A model generated the notes under the pieces. It was given only the letters and a program-made list of their open reading frames with translations. It searched no databases and was not told where the DNA came from. 56,196 nt of DNA from an uncultured bacterium (GTDB taxonomy: Bacteria > Pseudomonadota > Gammaproteobacteria > Burkholderiales > CAIKXV01): NCBI GenBank assembly GCA_903873475.1, contig CAIQON010000088.1, positions 1 through 56,196 of the forward strand, written 5' to 3'. This document shows, piece by piece, positions 1 through 9,621 of the stretch (its first letter is position 1; every line of letters starts with the position of its first letter). A program made the position numbers and the translations under genes.

Positions 1-14
1 CTGACCCGGGTTTT
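1..14. repeat. Partial palindromic repeat at the left window edge
   Basis: The first 14 bases (CTGACCCGGGTTTT) match the right part of the repeat unit GTGTCTGACCCGGGTTTT found complete at 12634-12650 and 34489-34506. The left part is cut off by the window edge. It lies nine bases beyond the stop of the minus-strand GNAT gene, as the 34.5 kb copy lies next to the stop of a VOC gene. Confidence 0.7.
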
Positions 15-22
15 GTTGTGCT

Positions 23-699
23 TCAGTTGCGAAGGAAGGTGCTAAGCGACCGACGCTGGTGGCCTTCTGCGTCGAAGTTCTCCGGTGCCAGCCAGCGCAG
101 GTATCCCGCCTTCAGCGCTGGCCACTCGTGGTCGAGCATCGCGAACCAGGCGGTATCCCGGTTCTCGCCCTTGATTACCATGTGCTGGCGGAACACACCC
201 TCGGGCCTGAAGCCGAAGCGCAGGGCCGCGCGCTTCGACGGCTCGTTGCGGTTGTCGCACTTCCACTCGTAGCGGCGATAGCCGAGCGCGTCGAACACGT
301 ACTGCGCGAACAGGAACTGTGCCTCGGTCGCGAGCCGGGTGCCGGCGATGCCCGGGCCCCAGTAGATGTTGCCGATCTCGATCACGCCATGCTCGGGCGT
401 GATGCGCATCAGAGCCTGGCGCCCGCCAGCACGGCCAGTGGCGGCATCGACCACCGCGAAGGCCATCGGATCGTTCGTCGCGCGGCTGCGCTCGATCCAG
501 CGCGCGAGATCTGCCCGGTCCACCGGCGGGTGGTCGAACAGGAAGCGGAAGCGGTCGGCGACGTCCGGCACCGAACTGACCGCATGCAGCGCGTCGCCAT
601 GCGCGGCATCGTCGATCGGCTCCAGGTGCACGTAGCGCCCGCGGAGCAGGATGCGCTCCGGGTACGGCCGCGGAAGCGGCTGGTCCGGCCCCGCCACGC

Positions 700-703
<4 letters not shown>
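23..703 (-). CDS. GNAT-family N-acetyltransferase (RimJ/RimL-like)
   Basis: Predicted cytoplasmic acyl-CoA-dependent acetyltransferase of 226 aa; the acceptor is unknown. The core resembles RimJ/RimL-type proteins acting on amines or protein N-termini: an N-terminal strand LLRGRYVHLEPI, a central strand around IEIGNIYWGP followed by a GTRLATEAQ acetyl-CoA-binding turn, then KCDNRNEPSKRAALRFGF, the conserved N-x-x-S/A-x-x-x-x-x-x-FGF region of the fold. No ATG fits the 5' end. The chosen GTG overlaps the stop of the upstream CobW-like gene as GTGA, which implies translational coupling. A repeat fragment follows the stop codon. The family assignment is firm; the substrate cannot be inferred. 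Confidence 0.85.
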
Positions 704-1812
<1,109 letters not shown>

Positions 1813-1822
1813 GCCGCTGCTC

Positions 1823-3073
1823 CTAGAACGTCGTCTCGAGGATGTAGATGCCACCGGCAAGCCGGTCGACCGTGTACACCAGCCGGTTCTCGTCGACCCA
1901 GATGTCGTTCATCTGCGCGGCACCCGCCGGCGACAGCGCCGGGGCGGCCGGCACGTAGTAGCCGATCTCCTGGGGCTGGTACGGGTTCTTCGTGTCGTAG
2001 ATGCGCACGCCGCCGTTGAACATCGCGCAGTAGATGATCTCTTCGGAGCAGTGCGAGGTCTCTACGGGCACGTTGTCGTGCACGTTGTGCGCACCGAAGC
2101 GGCCGCCCCGCTTGCTGAACGTCTCGACCGGAGGCATCGGCAGCGTGCTGATCGACGTCGGGTAACGCTCGTCCTTCACGTCGAGCATGTACACCAGCAT
2201 CGGCCAGTCCTTTGCGGCGTCCACGGTGCTCTCGTCGCTCATCACCATCAGGTCGCGGCTGAACAGCGGCATCAGCGAATGATGGAAGGACGGACGATGG
2301 GTCCAGCGCGAAACCATCGTCGGCCTGGTGCGGTCGCTGATGTCGAGGATCACCGCGCCGTAGTCGATGTACCCGAGGTAAGCGCGGTCGGGACGCTGCG
2401 GCCATACGCAGGTGTTGTGCACCCGGTAACCGACGCGGCCGAGTTCCTTGCCGCCCGGTTCAGTGCGCCACGTCTCGGGGTCGCCCTTCTTCGTGCCGGG
2501 CGCCCACCAGCGGCCGACCTCGGTCGGCTTGGACAGGTTGCTCACGTCGATGATGCGGTAGATCTGGTCATCGCGCGGGTCGTTCGGCTCGAAGTCTTCG
2601 GCGCCCGAGGAGATGTGCACCGTCTGGCCGTCGACGAACCACACCATGTGCACGCCGCGCGAGTGCGGACCCGAGCAGTCGAAGAAGCTGATCGACTTCG
2701 GCTCTTCCGGCTTGCTGATGTCGAACAGTTCGAAGCCGGCCGGCTTCGCGCCGAGGTCACGGGTCTGGTAGGCCACGCACATCACGTCGCCGACCACGTC
2801 GAGCGAGTTGGATCGCACCCGCGAGTGCGGCAACTGGGTCTGGATCACCACCGTCGGCTTGCGCGGGTCGGTGACATCGATGCCGGTGAAGTTGGTCGGT
2901 GCCGACTCGTGTGCGACCCAGAGGATGCGGCGGCCGTCGCGCGTCTTCTGGATGCTGATGCCCTCGCCGACGTTGCCGTTGCCGTTGAGCTCGTGCGCAC
3001 CGAGCAGCTTCATGTTGAATGCCAGCTCACGGCTCGGTGACGAGCCCCCTCCGAGGTTGCCGCTGATCGCCAT
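1823..3073 (-). CDS. LVIVD repeat-containing protein
   Basis: Protein of 416 aa made of repeated beta-propeller-like blades of the LVIVD type, seen as recurring segments such as GIDVTDPRKP, ELFDISKPEEP, RIIDVSNLSKP, VILDISDRTRP and RIYDTKNPYQP, each followed by a hydrophobic strand. LVIVD proteins are generally extracellular or periplasmic, with unclear function; a selenium-binding-protein-like fold is possible. I see no signal peptide after the chosen ATG. The start follows GGGAG; an upstream in-frame extension is low-complexity and unlikely. It may be co-transcribed with the CobW-like GTPase 10 nt downstream, which would hint at a metal link (inference). Its leader holds a strong hairpin. 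Confidence 0.8.
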   Translation of the reverse strand: MAISGNLGGGSSPSRELAFNMKLLGAHELNGNGNVGEGISIQKTRDGRRILWVAHESAPTNFTGIDVTDPRKPTVVIQTQLPHSRVRSNSLDVVGDVMCVAYQTRDLGAKPAGFELFDISKPEEPKSISFFDCSGPHSRGVHMVWFVDGQTVHISSGAEDFEPNDPRDDQIYRIIDVSNLSKPTEVGRWWAPGTKKGDPETWRTEPGGKELGRVGYRVHNTCVWPQRPDRAYLGYIDYGAVILDISDRTRPTMVSRWTHRPSFHHSLMPLFSRDLMVMSDESTVDAAKDWPMLVYMLDVKDERYPTSISTLPMPPVETFSKRGGRFGAHNVHDNVPVETSHCSEEIIYCAMFNGGVRIYDTKNPYQPQEIGYYVPAAPALSPAGAAQMNDIWVDENRLVYTVDRLAGGIYILETTF

Positions 3074-3152
3074 CGTCTTGACTCCCCCTGTTGACCTTCG
3101 TGAAGCGTTGAGTTTAGTCGATCGCGCCGCGCGGGGCAGGCACCAAAACGAC

Positions 3153-3174
3153 GGGGGGGCCTTTCGGCCCCCCC
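3153..3174 (-). terminator. Perfect 9-bp GC hairpin with GAAA tetraloop (terminator or leader hairpin)
   Basis: Read on the minus strand, a 9-bp perfect stem GGGGGGGCC/GGCCCCCCC closes a GAAA tetraloop and is followed by GTCGTTTTGG. This resembles a factor-independent terminator with a weak U tract. It lies 412 nt beyond the pyrophosphatase stop and 80 nt before the LVIVD start, and downstream of a candidate promoter at 3214-3242, so it could instead be a leader hairpin of the LVIVD transcript. Confidence 0.45.
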
Positions 3175-3213
3175 GGTTTGCCTGCATCACGTCAATCGCC
3201 GCGTCGCTCGCCA

Positions 3214-3242
3214 TCTATCCGTTGTTTTGACTGCTGTGACAA
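3214..3242 (-). promoter_or_regulatory. Candidate sigma70 promoter for the LVIVD-CobW-GNAT genes
   Basis: On the minus strand TTGTCA (3242-3237, five of six to TTGACA) is separated by 17 nt from GATAGA (3219-3214, a poor -10). It would give a leader of about 135 nt holding the hairpin at 3153-3174. Spacing is ideal but the -10 is weak. Confidence 0.35.
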
Positions 3243-3585
3243 CTGGGCGCGCTGCGTCTCACATGTTCGGCGCAACTGCGTGCACCTTCTTCTCTCCAAC
3301 GACCTCCTCCTGCTGACCTTGCCTTCGGGTGCCCTGCCGTTGCGCTGGGAGGACGATGATTGCTGCTTCGCCCTGCACTGCGCCAGCGGTAGCCCCGGAG
3401 CGGAATGAATCCTACTCCCGGCATCCTGCGAAAACAATCTGTTTCCATACGCGGTCATGCACTGTTCAAGGGCGACGCGCCGGATGCTGCACTGCACCGT
3501 CCGAGCTGATGGCGAATGCCCAAGGTACAACCGCGTCCATCGCCGGTACGCACAAGCTTTTTCGCTGCAACGCACCAAACGATGT
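3243..3585. other. Gene-free stretch between ppa and the LVIVD leader
   Basis: This part of the 512-base gap contains no open frame with recognisable protein character. I compared it by eye with 6S RNA, RNase P RNA, tmRNA and common riboswitch cores and saw no match. It has somewhat lower GC than the flanking genes. Confidence 0.5.
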
Positions 3586-4134
3586 TCAGAACGCAGGCTT
3601 GCTCTTCGCCTCATCGAATCGGCGTACGCCGGCCTTGATCTCGGCCTTCGCCGCGGCTGCACCTTCCCAGCCGTCGATGCGGACCCACTTGCCGGGTTCG
3701 AGGTCCTTGTAGTGCTCGAAGAAGTGAGCGACCTGCGCCAGCACGAGGGGCGCGACGTCGGCGGGTTCCTTGACCTCGGTGTAGAGCGTGCACACCTTGT
3801 CGATGGGCACGGCCAGCAGCTTGGTGTCTTCGCCCGCCTCGTCGGTCATCTTCAGCATGCCCACCGGACGGCAGCGTACGACCACGCCGCTGATCAGCGG
3901 ATAGGGACTCAGCACCAGCACGTCGACCGGATCACCATCGCCACACAGCGTATGGGGTATGTAGCCGTAGTTGCACGGGTAGCGCATCGGCGTCGACATG
4001 AAGCGGTCGACGAACATCGCACCGGTCTCCTTGTCGACCTCGTACTTGACCGGATCCGAGTTCATCGGAATCTCGATGATCACGTTGAACTCTTCCGGGA
4101 GCTTCCTGCCGTAACCGACTCGATCGAGGTTCAT
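3586..4134 (-). CDS. ppa: Inorganic pyrophosphatase (family I)
   Basis: Hydrolyses pyrophosphate to two phosphates in the cytoplasm, pulling biosynthetic reactions forward. The 182-aa length matches hexameric bacterial family I enzymes. The signature DGDPVDVL with its metal-binding aspartates is present, with the usual context [20 protein letters not shown], and upstream [16 protein letters not shown] matches the family N-terminal half. The ATG follows the tautomerase gene by 4 nt, so the two are probably co-transcribed. Among catabolic genes this housekeeping enzyme stands out and could be useful where CoA ligases release PPi (inference). Confidence 0.95.
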   Translation of the reverse strand: MNLDRVGYGRKLPEEFNVIIEIPMNSDPVKYEVDKETGAMFVDRFMSTPMRYPCNYGYIPHTLCGDGDPVDVLVLSPYPLISGVVVRCRPVGMLKMTDEAGEDTKLLAVPIDKVCTLYTEVKEPADVAPLVLAQVAHFFEHYKDLEPGKWVRIDGWEGAAAAKAEIKAGVRRFDEAKSKPAF

Positions 4135-4138
4135 CGCG

Positions 4139-4327
4139 TCACTTCTTCGCGGCTAGGGTCTGGCCGGCCACGCCCCACTGCGTGCGCGGGACTTCCTGGA
4201 TGGTGATCCAGACCGAATCGGCAGGCACACCGACGGTTTCGGTGAAAGCCTGGGTGACGCGCTCGATCAGTTGCGCCTTCTGTTCATCGGTACGGCCGGG
4301 GGCCATGTATATCTGTGCGAGGGGCAT
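4139..4327 (-). CDS. 4-oxalocrotonate tautomerase-family protein
   Basis: Small 62-aa tautomerase-superfamily protein, the usual subunit size of hexameric 4-OT enzymes. Pro2 follows the initiator Met and becomes the catalytic N-terminal proline after processing ([17 protein letters not shown]); the Arg in APGRTDEQK corresponds to the substrate-binding Arg11. The C-terminal half [22 protein letters not shown] is typical. Such enzymes ketonise 2-hydroxymuconate-type dienols or act as dehalogenases or hydratases. It sits between a Bug gene (64 nt) and ppa (4 nt). The substrate cannot be deduced. Confidence 0.88.
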   Translation of the reverse strand: MPLAQIYMAPGRTDEQKAQLIERVTQAFTETVGVPADSVWITIQEVPRTQWGVAGQTLAAKK

Positions 4328-4391
4328 GTCGGTGGCTCCGCAGGGTTGGACTGCGCCGATTATCCCGCACTGCGCCAGCCTGCGCCGCGAC

Positions 4392-5411
4392 CTACTCCGG
4401 CTTCGCCCCGGATTGCTTGACGATCTGCGACCAGGTGGCCGTCTCGCGCCGCAGCGCGGCGGCGAACTGCTCGGGCGTGCTGGCGATGACGTCGGCCCCC
4501 TCGGACTCGAGCCGGGCACGCACGTCGGGCAGCGCCACGACCTCCCGCAGGTCGCGACCGAGCCGGTCGACGATCGCGCGCGGGGTGCCGGCACGCACCA
4601 CGATGCCCTGCAGGGCGTTGAGGTCATAGCCCGGGAGCGTCTCGGCCATCGTCGGCACGTCGGGCAGCATCCGGTTACGCTGTGCGCTGGTGACGGCGAT
4701 TGCGCGTATCTTGCCTGCCTTCATCTGGGGCGCAGCCGACAGCGCAGTGGTGAACAGCATCGTGATGCGCCCCCCGAGCAGGTCGGTGATCGCTGGCGGG
4801 ATGCCCTTGTAGGGCACGTGGATCATGTCGATCTTCGCCATCGAGCGCAGCTGTTCCGCGGAAAGATGGGGCGCCGAGCCTGCACCGGGCGATGCGAAGG
4901 TCAGCTCGCCCGGTTTCGCGCGCGCGGCGGCCAGCAGGTCCTTCACCGTCAGGATCGGCGAGGTGGCGCTGACCACCACGATGTTCGGCTGGGCGGTGAG
5001 CTGGATCAGCGGCGTGAAGTCGCGCACCGGGTCATAGGGGAGCTTGCCGTACAGGCTGGGGTTGATCGCGAACGTGGTGGTGATCAACAGCAGCGTATGA
5101 CCGTCGGGCGCAGCCTTGGCCGCAATCTCGGTGGCGACGATGGTCGCGGCCCCGGGCCGGTTGTCGACGATGACCGGCTGGCCCCAGCGCTCGGACAGGT
5201 GCTGCCCCATCTGCCTTGCGGTGAGCTCGATGCCACCGCCACCGGAGAACGGGTTGATCATCCGCACCGGCCGCACCGGGAAAGCCGGCTGCCCCGCCGC
5301 GACCGGCTGGGCAGCCACCGGCGCGGCCTGCCACAGCAGGACGACGCAGGCCGGCAGCACACAGGAGGACACGAGGCGGCGGCGCACGGCCACCTTACCA
5401 GGCGAGCGCAT
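4392..5411 (-). CDS. Bug/TctC-family periplasmic substrate-binding protein (no. 1)
   Basis: Periplasmic binding protein of the tripartite tricarboxylate transporter family, 339 aa. Members clamp a carboxylate or amide ligand between two lobes. An N-terminal signal peptide ends near PVAAQ; the mature part starts with FPVRPVRMINPFSGGGG, then VDNRPGAAT, and the second-lobe hallmark HVPYKGIPPAITDLLGG is present. The ATG chosen is preceded by GAGGG and overlaps the end of the gamma-glutamyltransferase gene by 17 nt, implying tight coupling. The first-lobe loop reads NPFSGGGGIE rather than the usual PF-PGG-xD, so the ligand-contact Asp is replaced, suggesting an unusual ligand. Confidence 0.9.
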   Translation of the reverse strand: MRSPGKVAVRRRLVSSCVLPACVVLLWQAAPVAAQPVAAGQPAFPVRPVRMINPFSGGGGIELTARQMGQHLSERWGQPVIVDNRPGAATIVATEIAAKAAPDGHTLLLITTTFAINPSLYGKLPYDPVRDFTPLIQLTAQPNIVVVSATSPILTVKDLLAAARAKPGELTFASPGAGSAPHLSAEQLRSMAKIDMIHVPYKGIPPAITDLLGGRITMLFTTALSAAPQMKAGKIRAIAVTSAQRNRMLPDVPTMAETLPGYDLNALQGIVVRAGTPRAIVDRLGRDLREVVALPDVRARLESEGADVIASTPEQFAAALRRETATWSQIVKQSGAKPE

Positions 5412-7152
5412 AACCCTCGCGCCGGGGATCGGCCCCGGCATGCAGTTGGCCGCTCTCGTGGCGCATGATCGCGCAGACGGCCGCGGTCACCGCGGACCAC
5501 CTTGGCCAGGTCTCGACATCATGGCCACGGCTGCGCATCGCCTCGAACACTTCGGGCGACAGGTCTGTCTCGAGCCCCAGCCGGCCGGGCCGATATTCGT
5601 GGGGCGCAAACGAATTGGGGAAGTTGTAGCTCGCGAAGCGCGGCGCCTCGACCGCCTGCTGCATCGTCATCCCGAACTCGACCACGTTCAGGAACACCTG
5701 CAGCATGCCCTGCGACTGCACGTCTCCGCCCGGGGTACCGAAGGCCATGAACAATTCGCCGTCGCGGAAGGCGAGCGACGGATTGGGCGTCAGCCGGGGC
5801 CGCTTGCCCGGCTTCACCTCGGCCGCGTGCCCGGGCTCGAGGCGCGACTGGCAGCCGCGCCCGGAGATGGCAAGCCCGGTGCCGGGAATGATCGGCGTGT
5901 CGTACTGCGGATCGGAGAGCGTGGCCGAGTACGCATTGCCGTGGCGATCGACGGTGCAGCCGTAGATGGTGTCCATCGACATCTGCGCGGGGCTGCGCGT
6001 GACCGGATCCGTCGGCCCGGGCGATCCCGCCCGTGCGAACTCGCCCACGGGGCCTGGATCGGGCATCTTCGGGAATGCGTGCGCCGGGTCGATGCGCGCG
6101 CGCTGCAGCACCGCGTAGGCCTCGGAGAGCATCGTGGCCGAAGGTACCTGCACGAACTTCGGATCGCTGACATAGGCCTCGCGGTCGGCGAACGCGAGGT
6201 TGAGCGCGCCCGCAACGGTATGCACGTAGTCGGGCGAGTTGTGCCCGATCGCGCGCAGGTCGTAGCCGTCGAGGATCTTCAACGACTCGAGCAGCACGAT
6301 GCCCTGGCACCAGGCATCGCAGCTGTGCACCTGGTAGCCGCGGTAATCGACGCGCAGGCTGTCCTCGACCGGCACTTCCCAGGCAGCCAGGTCGGACCGG
6401 CGCATGAAGCCGCCATTCTCGACGTGGTACTTCTCGATCGCATCGGCGATCGGGCCGTCGTAGAAGAAATTTCGTGCCGCGCGCAGCTTGTGGTCGCGGT
6501 CACCGCGCGCATGGCGCTCGGCCTCGATCATGCCACCGATCGATTTCGCGAGATCGGCCTGGCGGATCACCTCGTTGTGCCGCAGCGCGCGATCGCCCGG
6601 CGCGTTGAAAACCTTGTGGTTGTCCGGCCACCGGGCGTTCTGTTCGTAGACATACTCGAGGTTGCTGGCCAGCAGCGGGAACACCGCGAAGCCGTCGCGT
6701 GCCAGTTCCATCGCCGGTGTCGCCGCCTCCTCGAAGCTGATGGTGCCCCAGCGCCGCAGCGCCTCGATGTGCGTGCCAGGCGCGGCCGGGATGACGGTGC
6801 GCAACAGCCCCTCGGGCACGTGCTTGCCGTTGCCCGCCGAGATCAGTTTCGCGACATCGGTGGCGGCTGGCCAGCAGCCGAGCCCGGCCAGGCTGACCAC
6901 GCGCCCTTCTTCCTTCAGGTAGATCAGCGTAGGCGCCACGCCGGCGAACGACACCATGTCGCACTGCAGGACGGCCAGCGCCATCGAGGCGGTGACGCCG
7001 GCATCGATCGCGTTGCCGCCACGGTCGAGCACGCGCATCGCGGCCAGCGAAGCCAGGTAGTGGCCGGTAGCGACCGCATGGTGGTTGCCGGTCAGGGTCG
7101 GCCGGGCGCTGATCGCGCCCACGGCCAGTTTTCGTTCACGCTTCTGGGCCAT
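5395..7152 (-). CDS. Gamma-glutamyltransferase-family protein
   Basis: Ntn-hydrolase of the GGT family, 585 aa; it would cleave gamma-glutamyl amides or related N-acyl bonds and self-processes into two chains. The processing/nucleophile position is in MDTIYGCTVDRHGNAYSAT, with Thr395 aligning with the catalytic Thr of the usual TTHxSVVD-x-x-GNA. Other hallmarks are GGNAIDAGV near residues 45-53, PAAPGTHIEALRRWG near 122 and FGTPGGD near the end. I see no signal peptide, unlike periplasmic GGTs, so it may be cytoplasmic, closer to cephalosporin acylase/CapD-like relatives. It lies between an omega-aminotransferase gene (37 nt) and a Bug gene (overlapping), suggesting import and cleavage of a gamma-glutamyl-amine conjugate (inference). 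Confidence 0.9.
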   Translation of the reverse strand: MAQKRERKLAVGAISARPTLTGNHHAVATGHYLASLAAMRVLDRGGNAIDAGVTASMALAVLQCDMVSFAGVAPTLIYLKEEGRVVSLAGLGCWPAATDVAKLISAGNGKHVPEGLLRTVIPAAPGTHIEALRRWGTISFEEAATPAMELARDGFAVFPLLASNLEYVYEQNARWPDNHKVFNAPGDRALRHNEVIRQADLAKSIGGMIEAERHARGDRDHKLRAARNFFYDGPIADAIEKYHVENGGFMRRSDLAAWEVPVEDSLRVDYRGYQVHSCDAWCQGIVLLESLKILDGYDLRAIGHNSPDYVHTVAGALNLAFADREAYVSDPKFVQVPSATMLSEAYAVLQRARIDPAHAFPKMPDPGPVGEFARAGSPGPTDPVTRSPAQMSMDTIYGCTVDRHGNAYSATLSDPQYDTPIIPGTGLAISGRGCQSRLEPGHAAEVKPGKRPRLTPNPSLAFRDGELFMAFGTPGGDVQSQGMLQVFLNVVEFGMTMQQAVEAPRFASYNFPNSFAPHEYRPGRLGLETDLSPEVFEAMRSRGHDVETWPRWSAVTAAVCAIMRHESGQLHAGADPRREGYALAW

Positions 7153-7189
7153 GGACGCTCTGGGGGGAATGGAAATGCGTGCGGCCTGC

Positions 7190-8509
7190 TCAGTCGATCG
7201 TGCGCAGCACGTCGCCGAGGGTGTCGAAGATCTCGTCGAGGTGCGACTGCTCGACGATCAGCGGCGGCGACAGCGCGATGGTGTCGCCGGTGGTGCGCAC
7301 CAGCACGCCACGCTCGAAGCATTTCACCATCGCCTCGTAGGCGCGTGCACCCGGCTTGCCCTCGCGCGACTTCAGCTCGATCGCCGCGATCAGGCCCATG
7401 TTGCGCACGTCGATCACGTTCGGCAGCTCGCGCATGCCGTGCGCGGCATCGGCGATCGCCGAATGCATCGGCCGCGAGGCTTCGAACAGGCCGGTCTGCT
7501 CGTACAGTTCGAGCGTCGCCACCGCGGCTGCGGCCGCCACCGGATGGCCCGAATAGGTGTAGCCGTGGAACAGTTCGATCAGCCCTTCAGGGCCGTTCAT
7601 CATCGCGTCGAAGATGAAGTCTTTCGCGATCACCGCGCCCATCGGGATGGTCGCGTTGGTGATGCCCTTCGCGCAGCAGATCAGGTCGGGCGTCACGTTG
7701 AAGTACTGCGCCGCGAACGGCGTGCCGAGCCTGCCGAAGCCGGAGATGACTTCGTCGAAGATCAGCAGGATGCCGTGCTTGTCGCAGATGGCGCGCAGCG
7801 TCTCGAGGTAGCCCACCGGCGGCGGCAGCACGCCGGTGGAGCCCGCCACCGGCTCGACGATCACCGCCGCGATGTTCGATGCATCATGCAGCGCGACCAG
7901 GCGCTCGAGGTCTTCGGCCAGGTGCGAGCCCCATTTCGGCTGCCCTCGCGAAAACGCCGCCTCGCGCAGGTTGTGCGTGTGCGGCAGGTGGTCGATGCCG
8001 GGCAGCAGCTGGCCGCCGAACATCTTGCGGTTGAGCGGGATGCCGCCGACCGAGATGCCACCGAAACCGACGCCATGGTAGCCGCGCTCGCGGCCGATGA
8101 ACTTGGTGCGCGTACCCTCGCCGCGCGAGCGGTGGTAGGCCAGTGCGATCTTGAGCGCACTGTCGACCGATTCGGAGCCGGAGTTGGCGAAGAACACCTT
8201 GCTCATGCCGGCCGGGGCCAGCGCGGCGACCTTCTCGGCCGCCTTGAAGGCCATCGGGTGGCCCATCTGGAACGTCGGCGCGAAGTCGAGCGTATCGAGC
8301 TGGGCCTTGATCGCCGAGATGATTTCATCGCGGTTGTGGCCGGCGTTCACGCACCACAGGCCTGCGCATCCGTCGACAACCTTGCGGCCGTCGTCGGACG
8401 TGTAGTGCATGTCTTTCGCGGACACCAGCATGCGCGGCTTCGCCTTGAACTGGCGGTTCGCGGTGAAGGGCATCCAGAAATTGTCGAGGTTCAGGTGCGG
8501 ATCGTTCAT
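7190..8509 (-). CDS. bauA: Class III aminotransferase, omega-amino acid (beta-alanine):pyruvate type
   Basis: PLP-dependent transaminase of 439 aa that moves the amino group of beta-alanine or similar omega-amines to pyruvate. The N-terminal region FWMPFTANRQFK followed by RMLVSAKDMHYTSDDGR is characteristic of the Pseudomonas omega-amino acid:pyruvate aminotransferase group. PLP site residues are FDEVISGFGR (Asp252) and CCAKGITNATIPMGAV (Lys281 Schiff base); FANSGSESVDSALK is the phosphate-binding segment. The ATG at MNDPHLN fits the family start better than an upstream in-frame one. It precedes the GGT gene by 37 nt on the same strand, consistent with using an amine released there. Assignment to class is firm; exact substrate and the bauA symbol are by resemblance. 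Confidence 0.85.
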   Translation of the reverse strand: MNDPHLNLDNFWMPFTANRQFKAKPRMLVSAKDMHYTSDDGRKVVDGCAGLWCVNAGHNRDEIISAIKAQLDTLDFAPTFQMGHPMAFKAAEKVAALAPAGMSKVFFANSGSESVDSALKIALAYHRSRGEGTRTKFIGRERGYHGVGFGGISVGGIPLNRKMFGGQLLPGIDHLPHTHNLREAAFSRGQPKWGSHLAEDLERLVALHDASNIAAVIVEPVAGSTGVLPPPVGYLETLRAICDKHGILLIFDEVISGFGRLGTPFAAQYFNVTPDLICCAKGITNATIPMGAVIAKDFIFDAMMNGPEGLIELFHGYTYSGHPVAAAAAVATLELYEQTGLFEASRPMHSAIADAAHGMRELPNVIDVRNMGLIAAIELKSREGKPGARAYEAMVKCFERGVLVRTTGDTIALSPPLIVEQSHLDEIFDTLGDVLRTID

Positions 8510-8596
8510 CGTGGCTCCATCGGCATCACCCTGCCAGAGCTGACATGTTAGCCCAAACATCCATTCGCGAGAGCGAAAAGACGCGTTTTTCAGCCG

Positions 8597-9592
8597 TCAG
8601 TTCAGCTTCAGGCCGGTGGCCTTGATCAGCCTGCGCAGCGCGACCACGTCCTCGGCCATCACGCGGCCGAGGTGCTCGGGCGTGCTGGTCTCGGTATCGA
8701 CGCCCTGGCTGGACAGCTTTTCACGCGTGTCCGGGTTGGTGAGTATCTTGTTGAGTTCGGCATTCAGACGCATCACCACCGGTCGCGACGCACCCGCCGG
8801 CAGCACGAAGCCGAACCACGACTGGTAGCTGAAGCCGGGCACCGTCTCATTGAACGCCGGGATGTCGGGCGCGGCCGTGGTGCGCCTGGCGCCGGTCACG
8901 CCGATCGCCCGGATGCGGCCCGCCTTCAGGTGCGGCAGGCCTCCGAGCAGCGGCATCACCGCAATGGGCACCTCGCCGGCGATCAGCGCCGGCACGGTGG
9001 CCCCGGCGCCCTTGTACGGCACGTGGGTCATCTGGAACTTCGCCATCACCTGCAGCAATTCGGCCGCGATATGGTTCGGGCCGCCGAAGCCGGACGAACC
9101 GTAATTGATCTTGCCCGGGTTCGCCTGCGCGTAGGCGATGAATTCCTTCGGGTTGCTCGCGGGGAACGAAGGAGTGCTGGCGAGCAGGGTCATCGAGATG
9201 CCGATCATGCCGACCGGGGCGAACGCCTTGATCGGGTCCCACGGGTACTTGTCGATGGCCGCGGCGATCGACACCACCGGCTGCGCCAGGTAGATCGTGT
9301 GCCCGTCGGGCGTGGCCTTGGCGGCAATCTCCATGCTCACCATGCCGCCGGCGCCGGGACGGCCGTCGACCACCACGCGCTCGCCGAGCGCGGTGCTCAG
9401 CTGGTCGCCGAGCACGCGGGCGATGGTGTCGGACACGCCCCCAGGCAGGAAGCCGGTGATGATGCGCAGCGGGCGATCCGGAAACTTCTGCGCCTGTGCG
9501 ATCGTGGCGGCCGGGGCGAGCACCGCGATACCTGCAATCCATGCGGCGAGCGTTGCGCGCGGCATCGGCCGCATCCGTTTGTTCCAGCCCAT
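8597..9592 (-). CDS. Bug/TctC-family periplasmic substrate-binding protein (no. 2)
   Basis: Solute receptor of 331 aa with a clear signal peptide (MGWNKRMRPMPR basic region, hydrophobic core, cleavage near ATIAQAQ). The mature part shows KFPDRPLRIITGFLPGGVSD, VDGRPGAGGMV, ATPDGHT and the lobe-2 motif HVPYKGAGATVPALIAGEV. The ATG used is preceded by GAGGAG. An alternative ATG at 9622 overlaps the deacetylase stop as TGATG but would give an overlong n-region. It follows the polysaccharide deacetylase gene and may deliver that enzyme's substrate or product (inference). Confidence 0.9.
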   Translation of the reverse strand: MGWNKRMRPMPRATLAAWIAGIAVLAPAATIAQAQKFPDRPLRIITGFLPGGVSDTIARVLGDQLSTALGERVVVDGRPGAGGMVSMEIAAKATPDGHTIYLAQPVVSIAAAIDKYPWDPIKAFAPVGMIGISMTLLASTPSFPASNPKEFIAYAQANPGKINYGSSGFGGPNHIAAELLQVMAKFQMTHVPYKGAGATVPALIAGEVPIAVMPLLGGLPHLKAGRIRAIGVTGARRTTAAPDIPAFNETVPGFSYQSWFGFVLPAGASRPVVMRLNAELNKILTNPDTREKLSSQGVDTETSTPEHLGRVMAEDVVALRRLIKATGLKLN

Positions 9593-9621
9593 CGTCGACT
9601 CCTCGTTGCGTGCAGTGTGCA

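Noticed and set aside
3192-3662. Minus-strand open frame of 156 codons between ppa and LVIVD
   Set aside because: It begins inside ppa, has low-complexity Arg/Ser-rich sequence and no similarity I recognise.
7085-8551. Long plus-strand open frame over the aminotransferase
   Set aside because: Mirror-frame artefact of high GC; rich in Arg/His/Val with no domain. The minus strand has the clear aminotransferase.
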